Made by a program: the position numbers and the translations under genes. A stretch of DNA of 64,000 bases from assembly GCF_023091745.1 (NCBI RefSeq), contig NC_068920.1, positions 116,897,622 through 116,961,621 of the forward strand, written 5' to 3'. Of the stretch, positions 33,462-44,092 are shown piece by piece. Position 1 is the first letter of the stretch, and every line of letters begins with the position of its first letter. The notes below the pieces were generated by a model that was not told where the DNA came from, ran no database searches, and worked only from the letters and a program-made list of their open reading frames with translations. Source of the stretch: Budorcas taxicolor (Eukaryota > Chordata > Mammalia > Artiodactyla > Bovidae).

Positions 33462-35872
33462 AGATAAGAGCAGTTAAAAGGACGTGGACATGTATTTTAA
33501 CTTAAAAACTTGGGTATGCAAGAAAAAATCACATTCCTGTGTTTTCTGTAAATCAACTTAATTGTTACTTCAAGATCCCTAAATTGTAAGATTATCTCAG
33601 CTGTAGGCAGGATTTCCCCCCATCTCCTACTAGGTGTGGCAAACACAGAGTGCTAAGATATTGGAGATTAGTAAAGGGAAGTACACGTTATAGAAAAGAT
33701 ACCTCCACTGGTGATTATGGAGAAATGCTGTATTCTTTGCCTCCACCCCCAACCCAGAAGTTACACATTTATCTTCTAACTACTCATTTTATCCTCCAAA
33801 TGGTGATATGGATGACATTTTCACATGCATCAAAAATGTAATTATTTTTATGATAATTCCCCTAAGATACTCAAAATGCAGGTAGCTGTATCTGTACACA
33901 GTCTACTTTGTGAACTGAAAGGTGGGAAATTTATCATTATTGGAGAACTTTCTCTACTGTTTCTTGTGACATATTTCTGAAAGCTTCATTTCTTTATTAC
34001 ACTTTGAAAGGGCTATCTTAAGATAGGCTAATTTTCAATGTACCTGAAGAATGCACAAACTACACTGTTTCTTATAAGTACTTTAAAAGAAACTTAATAA
34101 TTATTCAAGTTAAAACATATATGCAATTTGGGGCTTGTACCTTCATTTCCACATTTCTTTGATTATTGCCCCCAAATTCTGAACCCTAATTTTAGAATTT
34201 TACAACATTGAACCTATAAAGTTTACCTTCAGTAAAACTCAGTCCCTAATGTGTGGTGAGATGAGAGGTTAAGTCAGCAAATAAAAATGTTAGTTTAATA
34301 TCAATGTGTTGCAATTTAGAATTCTTTGAGTACTCTCCAATTCAGACTTTGTTTAAAGAAGGTCAAACGAATTGCAAAAAGAACTTGTTTTTAAGAACTA
34401 ATTAGAATTTACATCCTATATTGTTATACTTGTTACCTAATCTGTGAATAATTGCATGCTTAATAAAGTTTGTGCAGAGGGTATGTTGCACCTAACATTA
34501 GCAGTTGAATTATTATTTCTGTCAAAGCCACACATTCTCATACCCTTATCCACTACTTTTGTTTGATATTGAAGTCCCTGATGAACACCTGCTGCTTGGA
34601 GAAATAAAGTGACATTATTCTCCATCCCATTCATAGCATATACCACTTCATTGTGACCATTGAAATAATTTTTCAACTATCAGGGGAAATTTTTGTAGAT
34701 ATTAAAAAAACAAAAACAAAAACAAAAACAAAAACACATGTTAGCTTTTTGTCAGAGTTAAGGAATGGGAAATACTTGAGGGAGATTTGCCACATGAGAT
34801 TTATGGTTTCTAAGTGTTTTGTTGATGATAATGGGAATTACGCATAGTTATTCTGAACAGGTTATTTCCTGTTGTAATTCTCAAAGTTTTTAGTATGCTA
34901 AGGTGCCACTTGAATTTCCTAGAGGAACAGATGAAATTCTATGAGTCTTGGACTATTTGATAACAAACCATTTTTGATGATATACTTCATTGCACACTGT
35001 TGGAAATTTAAAATAGATTTGGATTATATTAGAGTTGTAGGTATCCTCACAAAGTACCTTGCTGAATACATGTAATTTATGGATGAGGAAATTGAGATGC
35101 CAAAAGAATCATTTCTAAATATTCCTAATTATTCCTAATGTTAAAATAAGAAATTTGTGTCTGTATTTCAAGTTAGAGAATTTTTCCAATTCACTCATTT
35201 TAGAAGTTGATTTCATAGTGATAGTGCTTAGAATATTCAAGTATTAGCTTACAGTAAAACTAATATAAATTAATCTTTGGTATGAAAGTTGGAGTAACAA
35301 ATGAAACAAAACATTGAAGACCCTATTGTCAAAAATTAAAGCTTGCATGTATATTAGGAAATGATTCCAAAGTTTGGAATATTTTCAGCAAAACATGTAA
35401 CAGATGAAATAAGACTAGAAGATACTTCTTATACTATATGTGGCCTTTGGGTAAAATAATAGAGTGGAGCTTTAGCAGAACTCTAACAACAAGCAGATGA
35501 GAAAAATTCCTAAAAGGCATACAAAAAGCAGTTTAAAAGGGAAGTGACTCCTCTCAATTCTGAATGATATGTTACCAAGGAAAACATTCATTGTTGTGAA
35601 AGGGTAGAAGTAAGTACTATTCTGGCTAATTCTTAATGAGGGCCACCTTAGCAGTAATAGTGTTAGTATTAGGTAAAATAACTCTTTGGGATTTATGTCT
35701 TTTTCTAGAAAGAATTTGCAGGAAATCTGGAATGCAGAATCCAAAATCTCATCCCCCTGTAACTGAGATAGAGTAATGATGAGAAATTAGATGTTTTAGC
35801 TTTTTGTTTGTTTTTGTTTAATGAGGATGAGCATGAATAAGAGGAAGTGTGGGTTGACTGTCTTTTCTTTTA
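33462..35872. other. Long unassigned AT-rich stretch
   Basis: No gene or repeat family is recognised over 2.4 kb apart from a (CAAAAA)n tract near 34703-34737. A minus-strand frame at 34437-34676 reads like protein (NGHNEVVYAMNGMENNVTLF) but has no start context, splice context or family I can name. It may be chance or a remnant of an old repeat. Confidence 0.5.
34703..34737. repeat. (CAAAAA)n tract
   Basis: About five near-perfect copies of a CAAAAA unit form a simple A-rich repeat. Confidence 0.85.
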
Positions 35873-36145
35873 TTGCTGCTGCAGCTAAGTTGCTTCAGTC
35901 ATGTCCAACTCTGCGACCCCAGAGACAGCAGGCCACCAGGCTCCCCCGTCCCTGGGATTCTCCAGGCAAGAACACTGGAGTGGGTTGCCATGTCCTTCTC
36001 CAATGCATTAAAGTGAAAAGTGAAAGTAAAGTCACTCAGTCATGTCTGACTCCTAGTGACCCCATGGTCTGCAGCCCACCAGGCTCCTCCATCCATGGTA
36101 TTTTCCAGGCAAGAGTGCTGGAGTGGGGTGCCATTGTCTCCTCTG
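35873..36145 (-). mobile_element. Bov-A2 SINE
   Basis: Minus-strand dimer of Bov-A units. The first has TTGCTTCAGTCATGTCC..GGCAAGAACACTGG, then an AAAGTGAAAAGTGAAAG linker, and the second has GTCACTCAGTCATGTC..GGCAAGAGTGCTGGAGTGG. There is no tRNA head, as expected for Bov-A2. Confidence 0.9.
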
Positions 36146-36259
36146 TTTCTTTATTGACACAGTATGTTTGTTACTCAGGACTAGAGATATTTCTGTAATC
36201 TCCTGCGTTTGTTTGTTTTTGGTTTCCCCCTATGGAACATCTTCCTAAATATGTGCCTG

Positions 36260-36463
36260 AAAGTAAAACTGTTAGTTACTCAGTCATGTGCAGCTCTTTG
36301 AGACCTTAAGAACTGTAACCTTCCAGGCTTTTCTGTCCATGGAATTCTCCAGGCAAGAATACCGGAGTGGATAGCCATCTCATTCTCCTGACTCAGGGAT
36401 CGAACATGGGTCTCCTGCATTAAAGGCAGATTGCTTACTATCTGAGCTACCAGGAAAGCCCAT
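36260..36463 (-). mobile_element. Bov-tA SINE with 11-bp TSD
   Basis: Minus-strand copy ending with the reversed tRNA-like head (CTTACTATCTGAGCTACCAGG). Perfect TSD ATATGTGCCTG at 36249-36259 and 36464-36474. Confidence 0.95.
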
Positions 36464-36474
36464 ATATGTGCCTG

Positions 36475-36681
36475 TGCTGTGTTTAGCCACTCAATCGTGT
36501 TGGGCTCTTTGCAACCCCATGGACTGTAGCCCTCCAGGATCCTCTGTCCATGGGGATTCTCCAGGCAAGAATACTGGAGTGGATTTCCATGCCCTCCTCC
36601 AGGGGATCTTCCCAACCCAGGGGTCAAACCCAGGTCTCCCACATTGTAGGCAGATTCTTTACCAACTGAGCAGGGAAGCCA
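36475..36681 (-). mobile_element. Bov-tA SINE
   Basis: A second minus-strand Bov-tA starting right after the TSD of the first. Its head is at the right (TTTACCAACTGAGCAGGGAAG). The two copies form a head-to-tail SINE pair. Confidence 0.92.
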
Positions 36682-37293
36682 AGTGCAAATTAAATGGGAA
36701 ATTCAAGTCTCTCAAGATCATTTCGAAGTCTCTTTCATTTTTCCTTCAGAAAAATGTATTACTTCTGAAATGTATTACTTGAATTCTCTTCAATCCAAAG
36801 CCACACTTTACACTAAGTCAATAAAGCACTCACCTTATCCTTTTTTTTTTAGCTGTCAACCAGACTTACAATGCACATTAACATAATATACTGTATGTGA
36901 TTTAACCACAATATCAGTGCAAAAATTCCATAAATTTGCTGTCATCCTTTATAAAAGAAGTCCCTTGCTCCCACAGATAATAGCCCTTTCCTCAAGTAAA
37001 TCTGTGATTCATTTTCTCAAGGATAAATTGGTATTTTGTATTTTTTAAAAATCTCATTCTCTTCTTCCTTTTCTCATTGTTTATCTCTCCTTATTATTTC
37101 CAGTCAGAGGTCCTTATTTGGATCTCTCACCAGTGGGAACTAATGGAACTTCTCTGGCATATTTCTTTCTCAAAACCAAAGCATCTTTCTTTTCATGACT
37201 TTCAAAGTTCTAGAATATCAAGTTAATGACTAACAAAGTCACAAGGCTGATTCCACAGATGCTTTTTTTAGAAAACACAAGAAAACCCTTAAC
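36682..37293. other. Unassigned AT-rich DNA
   Basis: Nothing recognisable. A T(10) run lies at about 36841. Confidence 0.5.
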
Positions 37294-37694
37294 AGTTATC
37301 TTGTTGATCCTACTCACCATGTCTCACTGTGCACACTGTTCACTGAATCCATGGTAGGCAAGGTGCAAGCTAAGAGGCTGGGAAGAAAATGTGAGGAGCC
37401 GTAAGAACTGCAGACACATTTATTCTCTCCTGGCTGACACAGCAGCTGTAGCAGCAGACATAACATAAGATAACCACATACAAACCTTCAGGGCTTTTTC
37501 AGGTGAAGCTTACATATACTTAGAGAACAAAAGTAGCCCATGGCCAAGCGAATACCTTGTGACGCACATGCAGCATGCTAGAAGTGATCACAGCTATTAC
37601 ACAGTCATTATTTACAAAATGTGGGGCAAGAATGAGAGGCCTTGGGGTACAAGAGACTGACCACACCGTCTTGGCTAATTTGCTCTTTCCCTAC
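37294..37694 (-). repeat. ERV 3' LTR
   Basis: About 400 bp, colinear with 40191-40608. Shared blocks are GAAAATGTGAGGAGC, TAAGAACTGCAGAC, TTATTCTCTCCTGGCTG, ATTATTTACAAAATGTGGGG and GCTCTTTCCCTAC. It has substitutions and small indels relative to its partner. Confidence 0.88.
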
Positions 37695-37706
37695 CCTCCA
37701 CCCCTT
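37695..37706 (-). promoter_or_regulatory. Polypurine tract of the ERV
   Basis: On the minus strand this reads as a G/A run (AAGGGGTGGAGGG) directly upstream of the 3' LTR, the expected place for the plus-strand DNA primer of a retrovirus. Confidence 0.7.
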
Positions 37707-38026
37707 CAGGGTCTCTCACCTCACAATCTATGTGCAGTTCATCTCCCGTGATATTTCCTTGGTGAGTAATGCTAACACTTTACATTTTGCAACAGTAGTA
37801 GATACAACAGCAATTACATCCCCAATACATAGCAATACTCACTGCCAGGTATCTCCTGGAACTCATGTTGCAGTCCTTATCCTCATGAGGCTAGAAGAGC
37901 CACCTTCTGCATGTGCAGTGCCTTTATTGTGGGAACCATGTTTTAATGCTTTCTCAGAAATGTCTCCTGGAATTTAATCTTACTCATTCTCTCTTCCTTG
38001 CTTGCTCTCCCCTACCCTTAAGTTAG

Positions 38027-38335
38027 ATGTTCCGTCTGACATGTCAGCATTAGCTAGATGCTGTTCTGCATGCAGAACAAATCCCCTTATCTTCAAAGGC
38101 CTTTCTTTACCACTCACATGCAATTACCTCCAGACTTCCAGGAGGAAGCTTATTTAACCCATGAGTTCTGGTCTCTGTCTTGCTTTACTGCTCTTAAGAT
38201 TACAAGATAACTTACCAATAAAATATGCACTCAGCGTTTTCTCAGGAGCTGCTTTTCCTCGAGCTCTCCCTGTATTGTCTCTCATAATCTTGTGTGTTTA
38301 TGAGAATTATTCAGCGTGAAATCACCACACTTTAT
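38027..38335 (+). mobile_element. Possible plus-strand LTR nested in the ERV interior
   Basis: A plus-strand stretch starts TGTTCCGTCTGAC and carries a TTATTTAACCC element, a CCAATAAAATATGC polyadenylation signal and an end near ATCACCACA. It looks like a short LTR opposite to the host element, but no TSD is visible. It could simply be internal ERV sequence. Confidence 0.25.
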
Positions 38336-39076
38336 CTTCCACAGCTAAGTCCAGTCCACTGTTTGTCCTTGTGAAATTGCAGGAAAGCCTCTAGAGGGGC
38401 AACTCTACTCCTGCAGGGTTTTTTATTAAGGACCCACAAAAGCCCCCATAGGCACCAGATTCACCCTTCAAAGAGGGGACCTTCGCAGCATTCACAGCCC
38501 ACCCACGTGATCCCAAATGCTTTCACTCTGTTCTAAATTTACAAGAAAAACAAAGGTTAGTAGCTCATCATAAGACATAACCTTTACAGTAACTGTTCTA
38601 CTAAATCTACATCACAGGACACAGCCTTTACAGTACACTGTTCTACATCTAGGACACAGCTTCTGGCTCACTGTAAACAAGGTTACATTCATCACCAGTG
38701 TCAGCTAGGGCCACTCCTTTATACATTAGCTGGTGACAAGAGAATTGCAAGTTCTATATGGGGTCTCCCGTCCCTGCTTGGGCTCTTCAGGAGGGCACCT
38801 TGGGCTGAGCCCTATTCAAAGTGGAAAAGGGCATCATTGAAAGAAACATCCATGGGTGCCATGTAATCTTTGAACTGAACCACCCATTTCTCTTGCTGTG
38901 GGTGCTTCCCAAACTTGATAAACTGCTCTGATCTCAGTTGCCTCTGCAGCTCTAGGAGCAGACCACTGGGCTATCAATTTTAAATCTGTCAAGTCCTGCT
39001 GCCAGCAAACCACCCCATATTTTCATTCTTGTCACCCAGATGGGGCCTTTACCAGCTTAGTTTCTCTTCAGCATCT

Positions 39077-39983
39077 TCACATTTCTAGTCCACTTTCCCT
39101 GCCACCAACTCTCAGTTCTACCAAGCTAGCCATCATTGAGTTTGCCTCATAGATGGGACACCCGACATAGGGTGCAAGAATAACAGTGCATGCAGATCCA
39201 AGACAGGTAGATGGGGCATTGTTCAAAATGGTGTCTAAAATGCTGCCAGTAAAACACTCGTCATCTGGGCCTTCAGTATTTGGGTTAAAGATTGACTGCT
39301 TCATGCCCAGTTCTCTTACCACTTGGGTCAACTCAACATAGGTATGCCATTTATTCACAATATCTGAGAGCTCTCCTGCATTTGATCACATGGCATGGAT
39401 GGCAGAGTTAATCTGTTCCATGAGGGCGTGTGTTTGGTTAGGCACACCCTGCATGAGCTGCCTAACATCCTGCAACCTTTGTCTCAATGAGGGGTGAGTG
39501 GTTATAGATACCAGCCTTCCTACCTCATTCCGAAAACACATGATGCTGTACACCCGTGTTTCCCAAAGTTGCAAGAGCCATACTGCCAAGGGCTCCCCTA
39601 GATTTTGCTGAAATTGCATACCCAAGTCAACCAACTCCACCTGAGAATATAAATCGTGACCCAGTCATGTTGGGAGCCCATTGAGGATGCCCCCCTGGGG
39701 ACATAAGCTGCTCATATGTCACTTTCTGGTGCACAATGGGCCTCACTGCCAAGCAGGGACCCACAGTCCCATAACATTCATCTTCACCATCACTTACAGG
39801 CTCACTGTGAGAGATGGGTTCTTCAGGGCCACGAGGTTCTTGCTCTAACATTAATATATGTTGCTGTAGTTCTTCCAAGTATCTCTGCACATTGCGCACC
39901 AGTGTGGCATCACAGAGACAACTATCCATACTCACCTTCAGGGCATCAGAAAAATCCACACCACAGTGCCAGCAGCAGTCCAT
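39077..39983 (-). pseudogene. Broken retroviral Gag-like region
   Basis: Three minus-strand frames cover one coding region in order: 39983-39627 (118 aa, N-terminal, acidic and Gln-rich, with a possible coiled coil around LEELQQHILMLEQE), 39640-39386 (84 aa, GEPLAVWLLQLWETR, THPSLRQRLQDV) and 39358-39077 (93 aa). Frames one and two differ by a frameshift near 39650. Frames two and three share a frame and are split by a TGA at 39386-39388. The middle part has the helical, WLLQLW-type look of a retroviral capsid and reminds me of ERV-L and Fv1-like Gag proteins. No zinc knuckle is visible. It lies just downstream of the primer site, as gag should. Identification is by eye only. Confidence 0.6.
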
Positions 39984-40167
39984 GCAACCTTGTTCAGCAA
40001 ATGGGAACTCCGTGTCTGTAATGCCTTTTCAGTGCTATCTGGTGAACTGTCCACTGCCTCCCAGTCTTCCGCTGGAGCTTACCATGAGAGAATCACAGCC
40101 ACATGGTACCACATGCTATAGGGTGGCCACTGACTTCCTCCATCCAGTGGAGCCCCAGGCTCTTCTA

Positions 40168-40184
40168 CCTGCTTCCGACCACCA
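40168..40184 (-). promoter_or_regulatory. Primer-binding site, tRNA-Leu-like
   Basis: On the minus strand this reads TGGTGGTCGGAAGCAGG, a few bases after the 5' LTR end. It resembles the Leu-type primer site of ERV-L elements (TGGTGTCAGAAG-like) with several changes. The position is right for a retroviral primer site. Confidence 0.55.
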
Positions 40185-40190
40185 CATCAA

Positions 40191-40608
40191 TTGTCTTGTT
40201 GATTCTGCTCACTGTACCAATTGTCTTGCTGTATCCCACTGTCTGCACTGTTCCCTGAACCCACGGTAGACAAGGCACAAGTAAAGAGGCTGGAAGAAAA
40301 TGTGAGGAGCTGTAAGAACTGCAGACCCAATTATTCTCTCCTGGCTGGCATTGCAGCTGTAGCAGCAGACATAGCACAACATAACCTCACGCAACCTTTC
40401 TGGGCCTTTACAGGTGAAGCTTATATATACTCATAGAACAAAAGTAGCCTGTGGCCAAGCAAGCACCTTGTGATGCTCTGTACATGCACTGTAATATAAC
40501 TGATCTCAGCTGTTACATAATCATTATTTACAAAATGTGGGGCAAGAGTGAGAGCCCAGGGGTGAGAGACTGACCATGCCATGTTGGCTAAATTGCTCTT
40601 TCCCTACA
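40191..40608 (-). repeat. ERV 5' LTR
   Basis: About 418 bp. On the minus strand it starts TGTAGGGAAAGAGC and has a TATATATAAGC TATA-box-like element (plus 40421-40436 region). It pairs with the 3' LTR at 37294-37694. Relative to its partner it has an extra internal segment near 40200-40230. Confidence 0.88.
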
Positions 40609-42649
40609 GTACCAAATGAGAACATCACAGCAATTGAGGTTCTGTGTAATCATACACAATAACATTATTCTGAAAGCAAAGTGATGCCTTGAGAATCTTT
40701 AGTATAGTAAAGACTCACAATGCTCCTAGTCTAGACATAGTGTAATCCGGGCAGAAAAGGGGAAGAGAAAGATAAAGTTTATATTTTCAGGCAATGTATA
40801 CAAATTACCTGAAGTCCCAGTAGTGAGAACATTCTTCAGGGTGTTAATTTTAACACTAATATTTCTTTATACTAAGCAAATTTTGTAATAATTATAAACT
40901 TTCTCTTTCTGTAACCACATCTCACATAATTTAGAAATTTAAAAAATGTCAGCAATAGTTCACTGATCTTTCAAGAGACTTCCCTTTTTCATTTATATTT
41001 AGATCTCTAAATATTCCTTTCATGTCCACTTTGAGAAGCCCTCTTCCATTAATGAACTAAGAGAAGGGTCCTTTTCATTCCGATAGATGAAATTAAAAAT
41101 TCGTTTCATCTTGTTAATTAAAAATCTGATGTCGATTCAAATCCTTTAATCTCATTTTTCTCTTCAAATGGTTCTATGAATGATCTATTTAACCTTGCTA
41201 TTCTGTCCCTTACAAAGTTGTTTATGTTTATTTTTTTGCATATTTGTGCATCTCTCATCATCTCTAGCATATTTGATTGTGTTGTTTCTTTAATAATTTC
41301 CTCTTCTTTGTTTTCTATGTGATCTGTTTCTAAATTCCTAATAGTTCAATATTAGATGTTTCTCCACATCATTTATCTTTTTTTCACAAATTTATCTCTC
41401 GATCTTCTGTTCTTTTTAAAATTTTAACAATTTAAGTAATGGAAATTATATTTTTAATTTACAATAATACCTCTTATTATTTTTAACTCTTTTTAAATAT
41501 CATGTGGTCATGTTCAACTAATGTAATAACTTTAGCTGCCCTTTAGTTAACAACATGCATGCTTTGTCTTAGTTTTTTCACCTTTAGCCATTTTTTATCT
41601 TTATTAGGTATTTCTTTGCCATGGTTTAGGCTTTTCAGAAAAATGTGACAATTCATGACTTTTCACTCTTTTTTTTTTTTTTATGTGAGAGAAGAATACT
41701 GAAATTTTCATGTCCATGGGCAAAAATCCTAATGTCTATAGGCAGAAAAATTATTTTCTGCCTGAAATTCTACATTTTCATGTGCTATATATATTGCATT
41801 TTAAAACTTTTCATCTAACGTGGATTTTTAGGTTTCTTGCTTTTTGTTCTGTTTCTGTAGCTCTCTCTCTGTTTCTCTTACACAAACACACTTGATTCTA
41901 GTGTTTTCTTCCGACTATGGCTAATGTGGTTATATCACAAACGTATATTTATTTTATCCTGGTGTAAAGTGATTTTTATCTTTTTGCCTCCTTTTGAGCT
42001 TCACTATAATGACTGGGTGTTGTAGAATCTACTTTTTCTTTGCCTGAATCAATAACGCTTGTGAGTGGGAAAGCAGACCTGTAAATGGTGGCCCTGAAGG
42101 ATTTTTACTGAAATTCACTTAGTAGAGTTCATTCCACGTTGTTGGGATGCATTCTATGAGATACAATCTTATTTGGAACTATTCACAGGAAACGGTTTAT
42201 TTTTCATATCTCATTTGGTTTTACTTGAAATCATTTGTGCCTTTACTGGAAAAAAAAAAATAACTTTTCTGGGGTGGAGTGGGGAGTTGACTCTGACATT
42301 ATTAATGAAAACGTATAAATGGCATTATAAACAAGTAAGGGAAGAATTTCTTCGGGGTTCTGTCTTTGCCTTTTTCACATATATACCAATATTTCATTAA
42401 ATTTTACTTAATTTATATGCATTTTTGCCATTAGCTGTCAATTCATTTATTATTAAAATTGTCTCTGAGTTAATACACTCATTCTGCTTTTCATCTATAT
42501 TTTTTCTTATCTTTTTAATTTTCATTTATTTCTTTTTTTGGTGAACTATTGAGGGAGAAAAATGTGATTTTACTCAATGGGAAAAAGTTATCCATATTTT
42601 TTTCTAGATTTAGACAGTTGCATTTATTTCCCATTACCTATCTCATTCA
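40609..42649. other. Unassigned AT-rich DNA
   Basis: No gene or repeat is recognised over about 2 kb. T- and A-rich tracts are common (for example near 41671 and 42250). Short frames here have no similarity that I know. Confidence 0.5.
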
Positions 42650-44092
42650 GAACTCCTTATTGCCAAATTCAGACTTATATTGAAGAAAGTAGGGAAAACC
42701 ACTAGGCCACTCAGGTGTGACTTAAATCAAATCCCTTATGCAGTAGAAATGACAAATAGATCCAAGGGATTAGATCTGATAAACAGAATGCCTGAACTAT
42801 GGATGGAGGTTTGCAACATTGTACATCTCAAGAAAAAGAAATGCGAAAAGGCAAAATGGTTATCGGAGGAGACCTTACAAATAGCTGAGGATAAAAAAAA
42901 AAAAAATATGTCAGAGACAAAGGAGAAAAGAAAAGATATACACATCTGAATGCAGAGTTCCAAAGAATAGTAAGGAGAGAGAAGAAAGCCTTCTTAAGTA
43001 AACAGTGAAAAGAAATAGAGGAAAACAACAGAATGGAAAAGACTGGAGATCTCTTCAAGAAAACTAGAGATACAAAGGGAACATTTCATTCAAGGATGGG
43101 CACAATAAAGGATAGAACCATAATAGCCTAAAAGAATGAGAAGATATTAAGAAGAGGTGGCAAGAATACACAGAACTATACACAAAAAGATCTTACTGAC
43201 ACAGATAACCACAATGGTGTGATCGCTCACCTAGAGCTAGACATCCTGGAATGTGAAGTCAAGTGGTCCTTAGGAAGCATTACTATGGACAAAGCTAGTG
43301 GAGGTGATGGAATTCCAGTTGAGCTATTTCAAATCCTAAAAGATGATGCTATGAAAGTGCTCTACTCAATATGCCAGCACATTTGGATAACTCAGCAGTG
43401 GCTACAGGACTGGAAAAGGTCAGTTTTCATTTCAATCACAAAAAAGGGCAATGCTAAAGAATGTTCAAACTACTGCACAACTGCACTTATTTCACATGCT
43501 AGCAAGCTAATGTTCAGAATACTACAAGCTAGACTTTAGCAGTACATGAACTGAGAACTTCTAAATGTACAAGCTGGGTTCAGAAAAGGCTGAGGAACTA
43601 GATATCAAATTGTCAACTTTTGTTGGATCATGGAGAAAGCAAGGAAATTCCAGAAAAACATCTACTTCTGCATCAGTAACTATGCTAAAGCCTTTGACTG
43701 TGTGGATAACAACAAACTGTGGAAAATTCTTAAAGAGATAGGAATACCAGACCACCTTGCCTGTTTCCTGTGAAACCTTGTGTGGGTCAAGAAGCAAAGT
43801 TAGAACTGGATTTGGAACAATGGAGTGGTTCAAATTTGGGAAAGGAGTACATCAAGGCTGCATATCGTCACCCTGCTTATTTAACTTCTATACACAGTAC
43901 AACATGGGAAATGTTGGGCTCAATGAATCACAAGCTAGAATCAAGACTGTTGGGAGAAATATCAACAGCCTCAGATATGCAGAGGACACCACTCTAATGG
44001 AGGGAAGTGAAGAGGAACTAAGGAGCTTCCTGAGGAGGATGAAAGAGGATAGTGAAAAAGCTGACTTGAAACTCAACATTAGAAAAATGAAG
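42650..44092 (+). mobile_element. Older BovB LINE, left piece
   Basis: A strongly diverged copy from the end of the endonuclease (AACTCCTTATTGCCAAATTC) through the linker (KKVGKTTRPLRCDLNQIPY) and RT (KASGGDGIPVELFQILKDDA, GCISSPCLFNFYTQYN, SLRYAEDTTLMEGSEEEL). The YADD motif has become YAED. It breaks off at 44092 within the KLNIRKMK codons and resumes at 47142. Confidence 0.9.

Larger units (their letters stand above)
37294..40608 (-). mobile_element. Non-autonomous ERV, class III (ERV-L-like)
   Basis: A complete but decayed provirus on the minus strand. The 5' LTR is at 40191-40608, the primer-binding site at about 40168-40184, a Gag-like region at 39077-39983, a polypurine tract at about 37695-37706 and the 3' LTR at 37294-37694. 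Only about 1.4 kb lies between the Gag-like region and the 3' LTR, with no RT, protease or env motif visible, so it depended on proteins made elsewhere. The LTRs differ at many positions, so the insertion is old. No clear TSD can be read. The class assignment rests on the tRNA-Leu-like primer site and the look of the Gag-like text and has not been tested by search. Confidence 0.75.

Noticed and set aside
40165..40394. Minus-strand frames in the ERV 5' LTR (70 and 61 aa) as coding
   Set aside because: They lie within the LTR and leader upstream of the Gag-like region. Their text changes between the two LTRs, as expected of non-coding sequence.
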